Both the position numbers and the translations under genes were made by a program. 64,000 bases of DNA from Cellulomonas sp. APG4 (GTDB lineage: Bacteria; Actinomycetota; Actinomycetes; Actinomycetales; Cellulomonadaceae), in the NCBI RefSeq assembly GCF_009996735.1, contig NZ_JAACYI010000004.1:110971-174970 (forward strand), given 5' to 3'. The notes under the pieces were generated by a model. It was not told the DNA's origin, did not search any database, and worked only from the letters and a program-made list of their open reading frames with translations. Numbering within the stretch: position 1 is the stretch's first letter; the number at the start of each line of letters is the position of its first letter. Of the stretch, positions 1 to 8,066 are shown one piece after another.

Positions 1-422
1 CGCAGGTGGTCGACGTCCGGGTGGTGCCGCACGTGCTGGTACCTGTCCGTCACCATCGCGCCACGTCGGTTCCAGCGACGCCGGCCCACCACGTGCACCT
101 CGGCGGCGGCGAACGCGTTCGCCGTCCGCACCACGGAGCCGATGTTCAGGTCGTGAACCCAGTTCTCGACGGCCACGTGGAACGGGTGGCGGCGAAGGTC
201 GAGGTCGGCGACCACGGCCTCGACCGTCCAGTACCGGTAGCGGTCGACGACGTTGCGCCGGTCGCCGTGCTCGAGCAGCTCGGGGTCGTAGCGTCGCACC
301 CCGTCGACGTCGAGCTCGGGCCACGCGTCCCGGCCACCCGGCCACGGGCCGACGCCCACCTCGCGCTCCGCGTGGCCGTCGGGGACCTCACCGTGCGGCA
401 GGGCGCGCCCGGGACCGGTCAC
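1..422 (-). CDS. TrmH/SpoU-family RNA methyltransferase, 3'-truncated by window edge
   Basis: The 140 visible codons are the amino-terminal part of a SpoU/TrmH (SPOUT) AdoMet-dependent RNA 2'-O-ribose methyltransferase. Motif 1 is visible at about residues 93-120: NWVHDLNIGSVVRTANAF followed by AEVHVVG. The later knot motifs that bind AdoMet would lie beyond base 1. The GTG start at 422 shares GTGA with the stop of the ABC permease, so translation is probably coupled to that transporter. An alternative ATG-started reading inside this stretch (146-391) has shadow composition and was not used. Whether the substrate is tRNA or rRNA cannot be told. Confidence 0.8.
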   Translation of the reverse strand, partial: MTGPGRALPHGEVPDGHAEREVGVGPWPGGRDAWPELDVDGVRRYDPELLEHGDRRNVVDRYRYWTVEAVVADLDLRRHPFHVAVENWVHDLNIGSVVRTANAFAAAEVHVVGRRRWNRRGAMVTDRYQHVRHHPDVDHL

Positions 423-1672
423 CGGTGGCGCCAGGCCTGGCCCACGCGCAGCCGGCCCGAGGTGTGCAGCACCGAGCCCTCGTAGAGACGGGCCGCGAGC
501 AGCACGAGCGCGACGGCCGTGCCGAGCACCACGAGAGCCGCGACCACAGGCTCCCAGGGTTCGGCGTTGCCCAGCACCACGCGGGCCGGCATCAGCAGCG
601 GTGCGGTCACCGGGACGTACGAGAGCAGCCGCTGGGTGGGTCCGGGGTCCATCGCGAAGATGGCCGCGAAGAACGGCAGGATCACGAGCACCTGCATCAC
701 GACCGTCGTGGACTGGAGGTCCTCGACGCGCGCGGCCAGGGAACCGCCCACGGCCCAGAGCCCCGCGAGCATCACGAATCCGAGGACGAAGAACAGCACG
801 AACCAGCCCGAGGCGGCGAGCAGCTGCTCCACCACGGGCCCCTGGCCCGCGAGCGCCGCCCCCACGAGCCCGCCACCGACGATCACGGCCACCTGGCCCA
901 CGGCCATCGCGGTGTTGCCGATCACCTTGCCCGCGAGCAGGGCGCGCACCGGCACGGCCGCGACCAGCAGCTCGACCACCCGGGACTGCTTCTCCTCGAC
1001 CACGCTCTGGGCGATCGACATGCCGAACGTCAGCACCGACAGGTAGAAGAGGAACGCGAACGCGAGCACCAGCAGCTCGGGCGGCACCGAGCCGCTCGGG
1101 AGGGCGTCGAGCAGCACGACCGTGGGCGGGGCGGGGTCCGTGAGCGCGGCGACGTCGGCCGCGTCGAGCCCCTGCTCCTCGGCGGCCGCCGCCACCTGGA
1201 GCCGCCCGGACGCTGCGCTCACGAGCAGCTCGATCTCGACCGGCACGCCCTCGCCGCCCAGCAGCCGCAGCTCCTCGAGGCTCTCGCCCACGACGGCGGC
1301 GTCCACGTCACCGCCGCGCACCATGCGCGCGACGTCGGTCTGCTCGTCGACGGCGACCACCTCGACCTCGGCCGCGGGCAGGCCACCGCGGCCCAGCAGG
1401 GCGAGCTCGACCCGCACCTCCGAGCCGTCGTCGGCGTCCTCCTCGCCCGCGGCACCGCCCAGGTCGGCCGCGAGGCGCGAGGCAGCCACGGCGGCCTCGC
1501 CCTGGGCGGCGACGCGCAGCTCGGGCGTGCGCTGCTGGAGCAGCACGGGGATGACGGTCGCGGCGGTCACGAGCAGGAGGAGGAACACCGTGGTGCCGAG
1601 GAACGCCTTGTCGCGCAGCTTCACGAGCACCTCGCGGCGCGCGATGACGCCGACCACGCCCCACGAGCTCAT
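419..1672 (-). CDS. ABC-2 type transporter permease (NatB/YhaP-like)
   Basis: A 417-residue integral membrane subunit of an ABC exporter. The first hydrophobic helix follows a short cytoplasmic start (MSSWGVVGVIARREVLVKLR). A large, probably extracytoplasmic, acidic loop comes next, and then a cluster of membrane segments from about residue 200 to the end. This is the layout of NatB/YhaP-type ABC-2 permeases, which export Na+, drugs or lipids. The ATG at 1672 overlaps the stop of the ATPase gene by ATGA, which fixes the start; the reading frame stays open upstream but the sequence there is only the shadow of the ATPase gene. Substrate is unknown. Confidence 0.85.
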   Translation of the reverse strand: MSSWGVVGVIARREVLVKLRDKAFLGTTVFLLLLVTAATVIPVLLQQRTPELRVAAQGEAAVAASRLAADLGGAAGEEDADDGSEVRVELALLGRGGLPAAEVEVVAVDEQTDVARMVRGGDVDAAVVGESLEELRLLGGEGVPVEIELLVSAASGRLQVAAAAEEQGLDAADVAALTDPAPPTVVLLDALPSGSVPPELLVLAFAFLFYLSVLTFGMSIAQSVVEEKQSRVVELLVAAVPVRALLAGKVIGNTAMAVGQVAVIVGGGLVGAALAGQGPVVEQLLAASGWFVLFFVLGFVMLAGLWAVGGSLAARVEDLQSTTVVMQVLVILPFFAAIFAMDPGPTQRLLSYVPVTAPLLMPARVVLGNAEPWEPVVAALVVLGTAVALVLLAARLYEGSVLHTSGRLRVGQAWRHR

Positions 1673-2607
1673 CGCACGGCCTCCCGGAAGATCTCGGCGA
1701 GCGTCGGGACCACGGGCGTGAGCTCGCGCACGGCCCCGTGGGCCTGTGCCTGCGCGAGCAGCGCCTGGTCGTCGGCGTCCTCCGCGAGGTCGACCACCAC
1801 GGTGCGACCGTCGTGGGCGTGCAGGCTCACGCCCGGCACCTGCTCGAGGAACGCGGCGAGGCCCGTCGGCGCGCCCTCCGCCGCGGGTGCACGCTCGTCG
1901 GGGAACGGGTCCACCACGAGGCGCAGACGACGCCCGGCACGCCGTCGGCGCAGCTCGCCCGCCTCGCCCGCGGCGAGCACGCGGCCCTGGTGCAGCAGCA
2001 CGACGTCGTCGCACAGTCGCTCGACCAGCTCGAGCTGGTGGGAGGAGAACAGCACCGGGACCCCCGCGGCGGAGCGCTCGCGCAGGTGCTCGGCCATCGC
2101 GTCGACGGCGATCGGGTCGAGTCCCGAGAACGGCTCGTCGAGCACCAGGAGCACCGGGTCGTGCACCAGGGCGGCCGCGACCTGCACGCGCTGCTGGTTG
2201 CCGAGCGACAGTGACTGGAGCGCGTCGTCGGCACGGTCCGCCAGGCCCAGGCGTTCGAGGAGCTCGTGGGTGCGGCGCCGCGCCGCCTGCGCGCCGAGCC
2301 CGTGCACGCGGCCCAGGTGGACCAGCTGCTCAGCCACGCGCATGCGCGGGTACAGCCCGCGCTCCTCCGGCATGTACCCGAACGTGCGGCGCACCTCGAG
2401 GGTCAGCGGCCGGCCGTCGAAGGTCACCTCGCCCGAGTCCGGGGCGAGCACACCCATGACGATGCGCATCGCCGTCGTCTTGCCCGCACCGTTGGCGCCG
2501 ATGAAGCCCGTCATGCGGCCGGGCCGCACCGTGAAGCCGACGTCGTCGAGGGCCGTCCGGTCACCGAACGTGCGGGTGACCCCCGCGAGCGTGAGCTCCT
2601 GCGCCAC
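1669..2607 (-). CDS. ABC transporter ATP-binding protein (NatA/YhaQ-like)
   Basis: A 312-residue cytoplasmic ATPase that powers the adjacent ABC-2 permease. Visible motifs are Walker A GANGAGKT (about 36-43), Q-loop region YMPEERGLY, signature LSLGNQQRV, Walker B LLVLDEP with catalytic Glu, and the switch histidine in SSHQ. Residues after about 215 form the DUF4162-type C-terminal extension usual in NatA/YhaQ proteins. It is the first gene of an ATPase-permease-methyltransferase operon with 4-bp overlaps. Family members export Na+, antibiotics or lipids, and the sequence does not choose between these. Confidence 0.9.
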   Translation of the reverse strand: MAQELTLAGVTRTFGDRTALDDVGFTVRPGRMTGFIGANGAGKTTAMRIVMGVLAPDSGEVTFDGRPLTLEVRRTFGYMPEERGLYPRMRVAEQLVHLGRVHGLGAQAARRRTHELLERLGLADRADDALQSLSLGNQQRVQVAAALVHDPVLLVLDEPFSGLDPIAVDAMAEHLRERSAAGVPVLFSSHQLELVERLCDDVVLLHQGRVLAAGEAGELRRRRAGRRLRLVVDPFPDERAPAAEGAPTGLAAFLEQVPGVSLHAHDGRTVVVDLAEDADDQALLAQAQAHGAVRELTPVVPTLAEIFREAVR

Positions 2608-2740
2608 GAACCGTCCCTCCTGCGAGCCGACCCGTCGAGCCTAGCGGCCTGGTCGGTGCCCCCACGGGGCGTGCGTGGCTGCGTACGCTGGGGCCCGTCG
2701 CCAGGACGTGGCGCCCACGCGGCGCCGGAGGAGGAGTGCC

Positions 2741-3529
2741 GTGACCCGCGAGCGCGAGCAGCGAGAGATCCACAGCTGGCTCACCGACATGGACGGCGTG
2801 CTGGTGCACGAGGGCAAGGCCCTGCCGGGCGCCGCGGACTTCGTCCGGACGCTGCGCGACAAGGAGCGTCCGTTCCTCGTCCTGACCAACAACTCGATCT
2901 TCACCGAGCGGGACCTGCGGGCCCGGCTGCGCACCGCGGGCATCGACGTGCCCGAGGGCGCGATCTGGACCTCGGCCCTCGCGACGGCCCAGTTCCTGCA
3001 CGACCAGGTGCCCGGTGGCAGCGCCTACACGATCGGCGAGGCCGGCCTGACGACGGCGCTCTACGAGGTCGGCTACACGCTCACGGAGTCGGACCCGGAC
3101 TACGTGGTGCTGGGCGAGACCCGCACGTACTCGTTCGAGGCCATCACCAAGGCCATCCGTCTGATCCAGGGCGGGGCGCGGTTCATCGCGACCAACCCCG
3201 ACGTGACGGGGCCGAGCGCCGAGGGCGACCTGCCCGCGACGGGGTCGGTCGCCGCGATGATCACGGCCGCGACCGGACGCAAGCCGTACTTCGTGGGCAA
3301 GCCGAACCCGATGATGTTCCGCTCGGCGCTCAACCAGATCGACGCGCACTCCGAGACCACGGCGATGATCGGCGACCGGATGGACACCGACGTGGTCGCG
3401 GGGATCGAGGCCGGCCTGCGCACGTTCCTGGTGCTCACGGGCTCGACGCAGGAGCACCAGGTCGAGCGCTTCCCGTTCCGCCCGGCCGAGGTGGTCCCGT
3501 CGATCGCGGAGCTCGTCGAGCGCATCTGA
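2741..3529 (+). CDS. HAD-IIA family hydrolase (NagD-like)
   Basis: A 262-residue haloacid-dehalogenase-superfamily phosphatase of the NagD/HAD-IIA class. Motif I is LTDMDGVLVHEG, with nucleophile and general-acid Asp. Motif II is LTNNS, the Lys lies in GKPNPMMF, and the motif IV acidic pair is in GDRMDTDV. The IIA cap lies between motifs II and III (about 45-190). The GTG start at 2741 is preceded by a strong GGAGGAGG-like Shine-Dalgarno; an upstream in-frame start at 2675 has none. Substrates are probably small phosphorylated metabolites such as nucleotides or sugar phosphates. It is transcribed divergently from the ABC operon. Confidence 0.88.
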   Translation: MTREREQREIHSWLTDMDGVLVHEGKALPGAADFVRTLRDKERPFLVLTNNSIFTERDLRARLRTAGIDVPEGAIWTSALATAQFLHDQVPGGSAYTIGEAGLTTALYEVGYTLTESDPDYVVLGETRTYSFEAITKAIRLIQGGARFIATNPDVTGPSAEGDLPATGSVAAMITAATGRKPYFVGKPNPMMFRSALNQIDAHSETTAMIGDRMDTDVVAGIEAGLRTFLVLTGSTQEHQVERFPFRPAEVVPSIAELVERI

Positions 3530-3534
3530 GCACA

Positions 3535-3548
3535 GGGACCTAGGTCCC
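3535..3548. promoter_or_regulatory. DosR/DevR-like palindromic box upstream of the YwiC-like gene
   Basis: A perfect 14-bp palindrome, GGGACCTAGGTCCC. It closely resembles the core of the mycobacterial DosR box (GGGACTWWAGTCCC), differing only in the central four bases. It is centred about 42.5 bp upstream of the predicted leaderless start at 3584, with a TAGCGT -10 hexamer at 3571-3576. That is where an activator would overlap the -35 region. The box itself is seen; binding by a DosR homologue is inferred. Confidence 0.5.
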
Positions 3549-3583
3549 GGCCGTCTCAGGGCGCGCTGCCTAGCGTGCGGCAC

Positions 3584-4375
3584 GTGTCGAGCCTGACCAC
3601 CGCCCCGGTCCGACGGCGCGGCGCGCGTGGGCCCGGCTGGGTGCCGAACCAGCACGGGGCCTGGGCGATGCTGCTCGCGCCCACGCTGCTGGGCGCCCTC
3701 GCGGGCGGCGCCCGTCCGGTGCACCTGCTGCTGGGGCTGGCGTGGTTGGTCGCCTACCTCGCGTTCTTCGCGACGGGACTGTGGCTGCGCGCACGTCGGC
3801 GCGCCCGCTACCGCCCGCCCGTCGTCGCGTACGGCACCGCGACGGTGGTGCTCGGGAGCGTGCTGATCGCGGTCGAGCCGCGCCTGCTCACCTGGGCCGC
3901 GGTCTACGTGCCGTTGCTCGTGGTGAGCCTGGGCTACTCGTGGCGCCGCCAGGACCGCGCGCTCGGCAACGACGCGGTGACCGTGGTGGCGGCGTGCCTC
4001 ATGGCCGTGGTCGCGTACGGCCTCGGCGCGCGCGGTGCGGCCGACGGCGGCGCAGTGCCGGGGGCGTCGTCGGGCGAGGCCTGGGAGCTCGCCGCGGTGC
4101 TGCTCGCCTACTTCTTCGGCACGGTCCTGTACGTCAAGACGATGATCCGCGAGCGGCACAACCCGGCGATACGTCGCGCCTCGGACGCGTACCACGCCGG
4201 AGTCGCCGTCGCGGCGTGGGTCGCACCGCTCGCCTGGCCGGTGGCGGCGGTGCTCACCCTCGTGGCCGTGCGCGCCGTCGTCGTCCCGCGCCGGTGGCCG
4301 GGCACCTCGCCCCGCGCCCTCGGCCTGGGCGAGATCGCCGCCACCACCGCCCTCGCCCTGACCCTCCTCCTCTGA
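3584..4375 (+). CDS. YwiC-like membrane protein
   Basis: A 263-residue polytopic membrane protein with about eight hydrophobic segments. The near-N-terminal motif PNQHGAWAMLLAP is the hallmark of the YwiC-like family, and KTMIRERHNP recurs between later helices. Bacillus ywiC lies beside the anaerobic regulator fnr and the nitrate reductase genes, but its biochemical role is not established. The GTG at 3584 is preferred because TAGCGT (3571-3576) sits 7 nt before it, as in other leaderless genes of this window; the GTG at 3575 would overlap that -10 box. The DosR-like palindrome upstream suggests induction under hypoxia or redox stress. Confidence 0.8.
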   Translation: MSSLTTAPVRRRGARGPGWVPNQHGAWAMLLAPTLLGALAGGARPVHLLLGLAWLVAYLAFFATGLWLRARRRARYRPPVVAYGTATVVLGSVLIAVEPRLLTWAAVYVPLLVVSLGYSWRRQDRALGNDAVTVVAACLMAVVAYGLGARGAADGGAVPGASSGEAWELAAVLLAYFFGTVLYVKTMIRERHNPAIRRASDAYHAGVAVAAWVAPLAWPVAAVLTLVAVRAVVVPRRWPGTSPRALGLGEIAATTALALTLLL

Positions 4376-4393
4376 CCCACCCCCCCTGTCCAA

Positions 4394-4411
4394 ACGTTCG
4401 AAGGCGAACGT
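4394..4411. terminator. Intergenic hairpin between convergent genes
   Basis: Perfect 7-bp arms (ACGTTCG and CGAACGT) separated by AAGG lie between the convergent YwiC-like and lemA genes. A second GC-rich hairpin with stem ACCCGC/GCGGGT follows at about 4435-4455. Neither has a clear T-run, so termination on both strands is only probable. Confidence 0.35.
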
Positions 4412-4536
4412 CGGCGCAGAGGTGGCCGTTCAGTACCCGCCCATGCGCGCGGGTGCTCGAACCTGCGGCCCCGTGAGGGGGTGGCTGCGGGAGCGCGGTC
4501 AGGAACCGCAACGACCGCCGACGGGCGGGCGCGTGG

Positions 4537-5106
4537 TCAGAAACCGACGCGCGGGGCGGCGCGGACCGCCGGGTCCTCGATCTCGAAGTACTCGGCGCGC
4601 GTGAACGAGAACATGTTCGCGACCACGTTGGCCGGGAAGCTCTCGACCTTGGTGTTGAGCGCACGCACGTTGGCGTTGTAGAAGCGACGCCCGGCGGCGA
4701 TGCGGTCCTCCGTGGTCGCGAGCTCGGTCTGGAGCTGCGCGAAGTTCTCGCTCGCCCGCAGCTGCGGGTAGGCCTCAGCGACCGCGAACAGCCGGCCCAG
4801 GGCAGCGGTGAGCTGGTTCTCCTGCGCGGCCTGCTGGGCGGGGCCCGTGCCCGACGACGCCGCGGCGGCCCGTGCCGTGGTGACCTCGTCGAACACGCCG
4901 CGCTCGTGCGCCGCATAGCCCTTGACGGTCTCGACCAGGTTGGGGATCAGGTCGTGACGCCGGTGCAGCTCGACGTCGATCTGCCGCCAGGACTCCTGCA
5001 CCAGGTTCCGCAGCCGCACGAACCCGTTGTAGGTCGCGACGGCCCAGATCAGGGTGCCGACGATGATCACGCCGAGTGCGATCACGACGATCAGGACGAT
5101 GTCCAC
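4537..5106 (-). CDS. lemA: LemA family protein
   Basis: A 189-residue membrane-anchored protein. One N-terminal transmembrane helix (residues 2-25, rich in I, V and L) is followed by the coiled-coil LemA domain. Family hallmarks are YNGFVRLRN, ESWRQIDVELHRRHDLIPNL, ENFAQLQTEL, RRFYNANVRALNT and FPANVVANMF. The GTG start at 5106 has AGAGGA upstream. It lies 14 bp after the second of two paralogous membrane genes and is probably in one operon with them. LemA proteins are common in bacteria but have no agreed biochemical function. Confidence 0.9.
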   Translation of the reverse strand: MDIVLIVVIALGVIIVGTLIWAVATYNGFVRLRNLVQESWRQIDVELHRRHDLIPNLVETVKGYAAHERGVFDEVTTARAAAASSGTGPAQQAAQENQLTAALGRLFAVAEAYPQLRASENFAQLQTELATTEDRIAAGRRFYNANVRALNTKVESFPANVVANMFSFTRAEYFEIEDPAVRAAPRVGF

Positions 5107-5120
5107 GAGGTGGTCCTCTC

Positions 5121-5810
5121 TCAGGGTGTCCCCGGATCGTATCCGTGGTCGAGCCAGACGAACCGGGGCACGGCGTCGGCGATCGCGCACAGCACCTGCA
5201 GGCGACGCACCACGTCCTCGTACCGAGGGCTGCCCATGGTCCACGTGAGGATCGATGTTCCCTCGATGCGCAGCGAGAGGCCGTACGCGTCCGGGGCGAG
5301 CATGCGATGCATCAACCGGGGATTCACGACGTCGTGCGCGAACTTCTGGTCACGCGCCTCGACGCGCCAGCGCGCGTTGAACTCCTCGGACTCGAGCTGG
5401 ATGTCCTGCCCGCCCAGACCCTTGGCGATCTTGGCCCCGAGGCCGTCCGGGGTGAGGGTGAGCGTCGGCAGGTACGCCGGGAGGTCGATCGCGACCACGT
5501 GGAACGTGTAGGTGCTCTGGTTCTTGCCCGAGCCGGTCGTGTAGCGGTAGCCGAACGACGTCGCCGGACGGCCCCGGAAACGCCCGCGCACCACCTCGCT
5601 CGTGCGCCGCGACCGGCCCACGTCGAACGGGGTGCCGTACCAGCGGGTCACGAGCCCGGAGTCGCTCCCCACGTACTCCCAGCCGGCGCTCTCGGCGAAC
5701 TTCCGTGCGAGGCCCACACGGTGCCGCTGGTACCAGATGCCGAGGGCGACCACCGCCGGCACGGCCAGCAGGATCAGGAGGAAGACGCCGTCCACGCTGC
5801 CCTCACCCAC
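5121..5810 (-). CDS. Conserved membrane-anchored protein, paralogue A of a tandem pair
   Basis: A 229-residue protein with one N-terminal helix (about residues 8-27) and a soluble remainder. It is a close paralogue of the neighbour at 5803-6495. Both contain WEYVGSD, FHVVAIDLPA/FHVVAVDLPA, GGQDIQ(L/F)ESEEFN.RW and end near WLDHG.DP. The overall form recalls DUF3137-like proteins, but I do not assign a function. The 8-bp overlap with paralogue B indicates one operon running B, A, lemA. A second in-frame GTG at 5795 removes the overlap and has GGTGAGGG before it, so the exact start is uncertain. Confidence 0.75.
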   Translation of the reverse strand: MGEGSVDGVFLLILLAVPAVVALGIWYQRHRVGLARKFAESAGWEYVGSDSGLVTRWYGTPFDVGRSRRTSEVVRGRFRGRPATSFGYRYTTGSGKNQSTYTFHVVAIDLPAYLPTLTLTPDGLGAKIAKGLGGQDIQLESEEFNARWRVEARDQKFAHDVVNPRLMHRMLAPDAYGLSLRIEGTSILTWTMGSPRYEDVVRRLQVLCAIADAVPRFVWLDHGYDPGTP

Positions 5811-6495
5811 CCGTCCTGGCCGGGTCGTGGCCGTGGTCGAGCCAGACGTATCGCGGGACGGCGTCGGCGATCGCGGTCAGCACGTGCAGGCGACGGGTGA
5901 GCTCGTCGTAGCGAGGTATGCCGAGGGTGCACACCAGGACGGCGTCGCCCTCGATCCGCAGGAACAGCCCCTCCGCGTCCGGCTCGAGGAGCCGCTGCAT
6001 CAGCCTGGGGTGGAGCACGTCGTGCGCGAACCGCTCGGCGACGGCCTCGACCTTCCAGCGTCGGTTGAACTCCTCTGACTCGAACTGGATGTCCTGCCCT
6101 CCCAGCGCCGTGTCGACGGCGGTGAGGACCGCGACGTCGGGTGACAGCTGGAGGGTGGGGAGCGCGGCCGGCAGGTCGACCGCCACGACGTGGAAGGAGT
6201 GCGTGCGGCGCTGCTTCCCGCCGCCCGTCGTGAAGCGGTACGCGAAGGACGTCGCCGTCCGGCCGAGGAAGGTCCCGCGGATCACCTCGTGGGTCGACGG
6301 CCACCGGCCGCGACCGAACGGGTGCACCCGCCACCGGCCGACGAGCGTGGGATCGGAACCGACGTACTCCCAGCCCACCTCGCGCGCGAACGCCCGTGCG
6401 CGCCGCACCTGTCGCCGCTCGGCCTGCCACGCGAGCAGAGCGACGCCGGGCGCGACCACGAGCAGGAACACGACGAGGACTGCCTCAGCGGTCAT
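5803..6495 (-). CDS. Conserved membrane-anchored protein, paralogue B of a tandem pair
   Basis: A 230-residue protein with a single N-terminal membrane helix (residues 5-24) and a soluble domain sharing blocks with its neighbour: WEYVGSD, TSFAYRFTTG, DIQFESEEFNRRWKVE, FAHDV..PRLM and DAVPRYVWLDHG. Tandem duplication is therefore direct sequence evidence. It is the first gene of the B-A-lemA cluster and follows pyrE by about 30 bp on the same strand. No catalytic motif is obvious. I cannot name the function; co-location with lemA hints at an envelope-related role. Confidence 0.75.
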   Translation of the reverse strand: MTAEAVLVVFLLVVAPGVALLAWQAERRQVRRARAFAREVGWEYVGSDPTLVGRWRVHPFGRGRWPSTHEVIRGTFLGRTATSFAYRFTTGGGKQRRTHSFHVVAVDLPAALPTLQLSPDVAVLTAVDTALGGQDIQFESEEFNRRWKVEAVAERFAHDVLHPRLMQRLLEPDAEGLFLRIEGDAVLVCTLGIPRYDELTRRLHVLTAIADAVPRYVWLDHGHDPARTGG

Positions 6496-6527
6496 GCTGT
6501 GCCCTTCGTCCCGGTGCCGACGACGTG

Positions 6528-7142
6528 TCAGTCTGTCGCTTCCTCGGCGAGGCCCAGGTCGGCGAGGTCGAACACGTGGTGGTACGGCACACCCAGCGCC
6601 TCGATGCGCTCACGCGCGCCCGTCGCGCGGTCCACGACGACGGCGACCCCGAGCACCTCTGCACCCGCGTCACGAGCGGCCTCGACGGCCGCGATGGGCG
6701 AGCCGCCCGTGGTCGACGTGTCCTCGAGCACCACGACGCGCCGTCCGGCGATGTCCGGCCCCTCGATGCGGCGCTGCATGCCGTGGGTCTTCGCCTCCTT
6801 GCGCACCACGAACGCGTCGAGGTCCTGACCGCGTGACGCGGCCGCGTGCAGCAGGGCGGTCGCGACCGGGTCGGCCCCGAGCGTCAGGCCGCCCACGGCG
6901 TCGACCTCGGCCGTCCCGAGACCCGCCTCCTCGAGCAGGTCGAGCAGCACGTGCCCGATCAGCGGCGCCGCACGGTGGTGCAGCGTCACCCGGCGCAGGT
7001 CGACATAGTAGTCGGCCTCGGCTCCCGAGGACAGCGTGACACGCCCGTGCACGACGGCGAGCTCGCGGATCAGGTCCCGCAGCTGCTCGCGCGGGGTGGC
7101 GCCCCACGGGGCCGGGCCGGTGGTCTCGGGCTGGTCGCTCAC
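6528..7142 (-). CDS. pyrE: Orotate phosphoribosyltransferase
   Basis: A 204-residue type I phosphoribosyltransferase. It makes orotidine 5'-phosphate from orotate and PRPP in de novo pyrimidine synthesis. Visible are the OPRT N-terminal block GRVTLSSGAEADYYVDLRRVTL, the Lys-rich loop FVVRKEAKTHG and the PRPP-binding motif VVVLEDTSTTGGS. The start is GTG (VSDQPE). The gene lies apart from other pyr genes, between the SDR gene and the lemA cluster. Confidence 0.95.
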   Translation of the reverse strand: MSDQPETTGPAPWGATPREQLRDLIRELAVVHGRVTLSSGAEADYYVDLRRVTLHHRAAPLIGHVLLDLLEEAGLGTAEVDAVGGLTLGADPVATALLHAAASRGQDLDAFVVRKEAKTHGMQRRIEGPDIAGRRVVVLEDTSTTGGSPIAAVEAARDAGAEVLGVAVVVDRATGARERIEALGVPYHHVFDLADLGLAEEATD

Positions 7143-7152
7143 GGCGGCCAGG

Positions 7153-7977
7153 CTAGCGGCCCCCGCCCACGCCCTCGTCGGCCGTCCGGGTCGTGTCCAC
7201 GGCCTCGCCCGAGAGCTCCTGCCGCCGCTGGAGCGCCGCGAGCGCGCGCACCGCGGCGCGCGGCAGCACCCGGGCCACCTCCGACACCAGGCCGTAGCGC
7301 AGGCTCGGGGTCGAGATCACCGCACCACGGCGCACGTCCGCGAGCGCCGCCGCGACCACCGCGTCGGCGTTGAGCCACGCGATCTCGGGCAGCTGGTCGT
7401 AGCCGAGCCCCGCGCGCTCGTGGAACTCGGTGTGCACCAGGCCCGGGCACAGCGCGGTCGCCGTCACGCCGGTCCCCTTGAGCTCGACCGCGAGCGCCTC
7501 GGTGAACACCCGCACCCACGCCTTGTCGGCCGCGTAGGTGCCGCTCGCGGTGAGCGCGGCGACCGACGACACGTTGAGCACGGCGCCCCGGCCGCGCTCG
7601 ACCATCGCGCCGACGGCGGCGTGCGTGAGCACCATCACCGTGCGCACCATCACCTCGAGCGCCTCCTCGTGGCGTGCGAGGTCGCCGCCCACGAAAGGCA
7701 CGCCCGGCGCGAAGCCGGCGTTGTTCACGAGCAGCCCCACCGGGTTCTCCTCCTGGCGCAGCCTGTCCGCGACGCGCTCGACGGCGGCCCGGTCGGTGAG
7801 GTCGGCCGGGAGCACCTCGGCGCGCACCCCCGCCGCGGCGCGGAGCTGGCTCGCGAGCCGCTCGAGCCTCTCCTCGTCGCGCGCCACGAGCACGACGTCG
7901 TGCCGGGCCGTGGCGAGCTGCCAGGCGAACTCGAGACCGAGGCCGGCGCTCGCGCCGGTGACCAGTGCGGTACCCAT
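7153..7977 (-). CDS. Short-chain dehydrogenase/reductase
   Basis: A 274-residue classical SDR with a Rossmann fold. The cofactor motif TGASAGLG begins near residue 7. NNAG and the catalytic SSVAALTASGTYAADKAW follow; the usual YxxxK appears as YAADK, so Tyr and Lys are intact. CPGLVHTEF is the conserved post-catalytic block. Arg-rich VARDEER after the second strand favours NADP(H). The ATG at 7977 was chosen because the frame upstream has no coding character and the xth promoter lies there. It is separated from pyrE by 10 bp. Substrate is unknown. Confidence 0.9.
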   Translation of the reverse strand: MGTALVTGASAGLGLEFAWQLATARHDVVLVARDEERLERLASQLRAAAGVRAEVLPADLTDRAAVERVADRLRQEENPVGLLVNNAGFAPGVPFVGGDLARHEEALEVMVRTVMVLTHAAVGAMVERGRGAVLNVSSVAALTASGTYAADKAWVRVFTEALAVELKGTGVTATALCPGLVHTEFHERAGLGYDQLPEIAWLNADAVVAAALADVRRGAVISTPSLRYGLVSEVARVLPRAAVRALAALQRRQELSGEAVDTTRTADEGVGGGR

Positions 7978-8052
7978 GCCGCCCAGCGTAGGCCGAGCGG
8001 GGCCGTCGGTCCCGGGCACACGCGGGCCCCGGGACGTGTGGGCGGACCCGGG

Positions 8053-8066
8053 TAGCGTGCGCGCCA
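8053..8066 (+). promoter_or_regulatory. Probable leaderless promoter of xth
   Basis: TAGCGT at 8053-8058 lies exactly 7 nt before the ATG at 8066, and no Shine-Dalgarno is present. The same geometry recurs before 3584 (TAGCGT), 8927 (TAGGTT) and approximately 47,297 (TAGCGT), so these genes probably give leaderless transcripts. Confidence 0.45.

Noticed and set aside
425..2644. 739-codon open frame on the + strand across the ABC genes
   Set aside because: Antisense shadow of two clearly recognisable ABC transporter genes.
4394..4411. Possible LexA (SOS) box
   Set aside because: The arms are in the GTTCG-N4-CGAAC order, opposite to the actinobacterial CGAAC-N4-GTTCG box, and it lies between gene ends.
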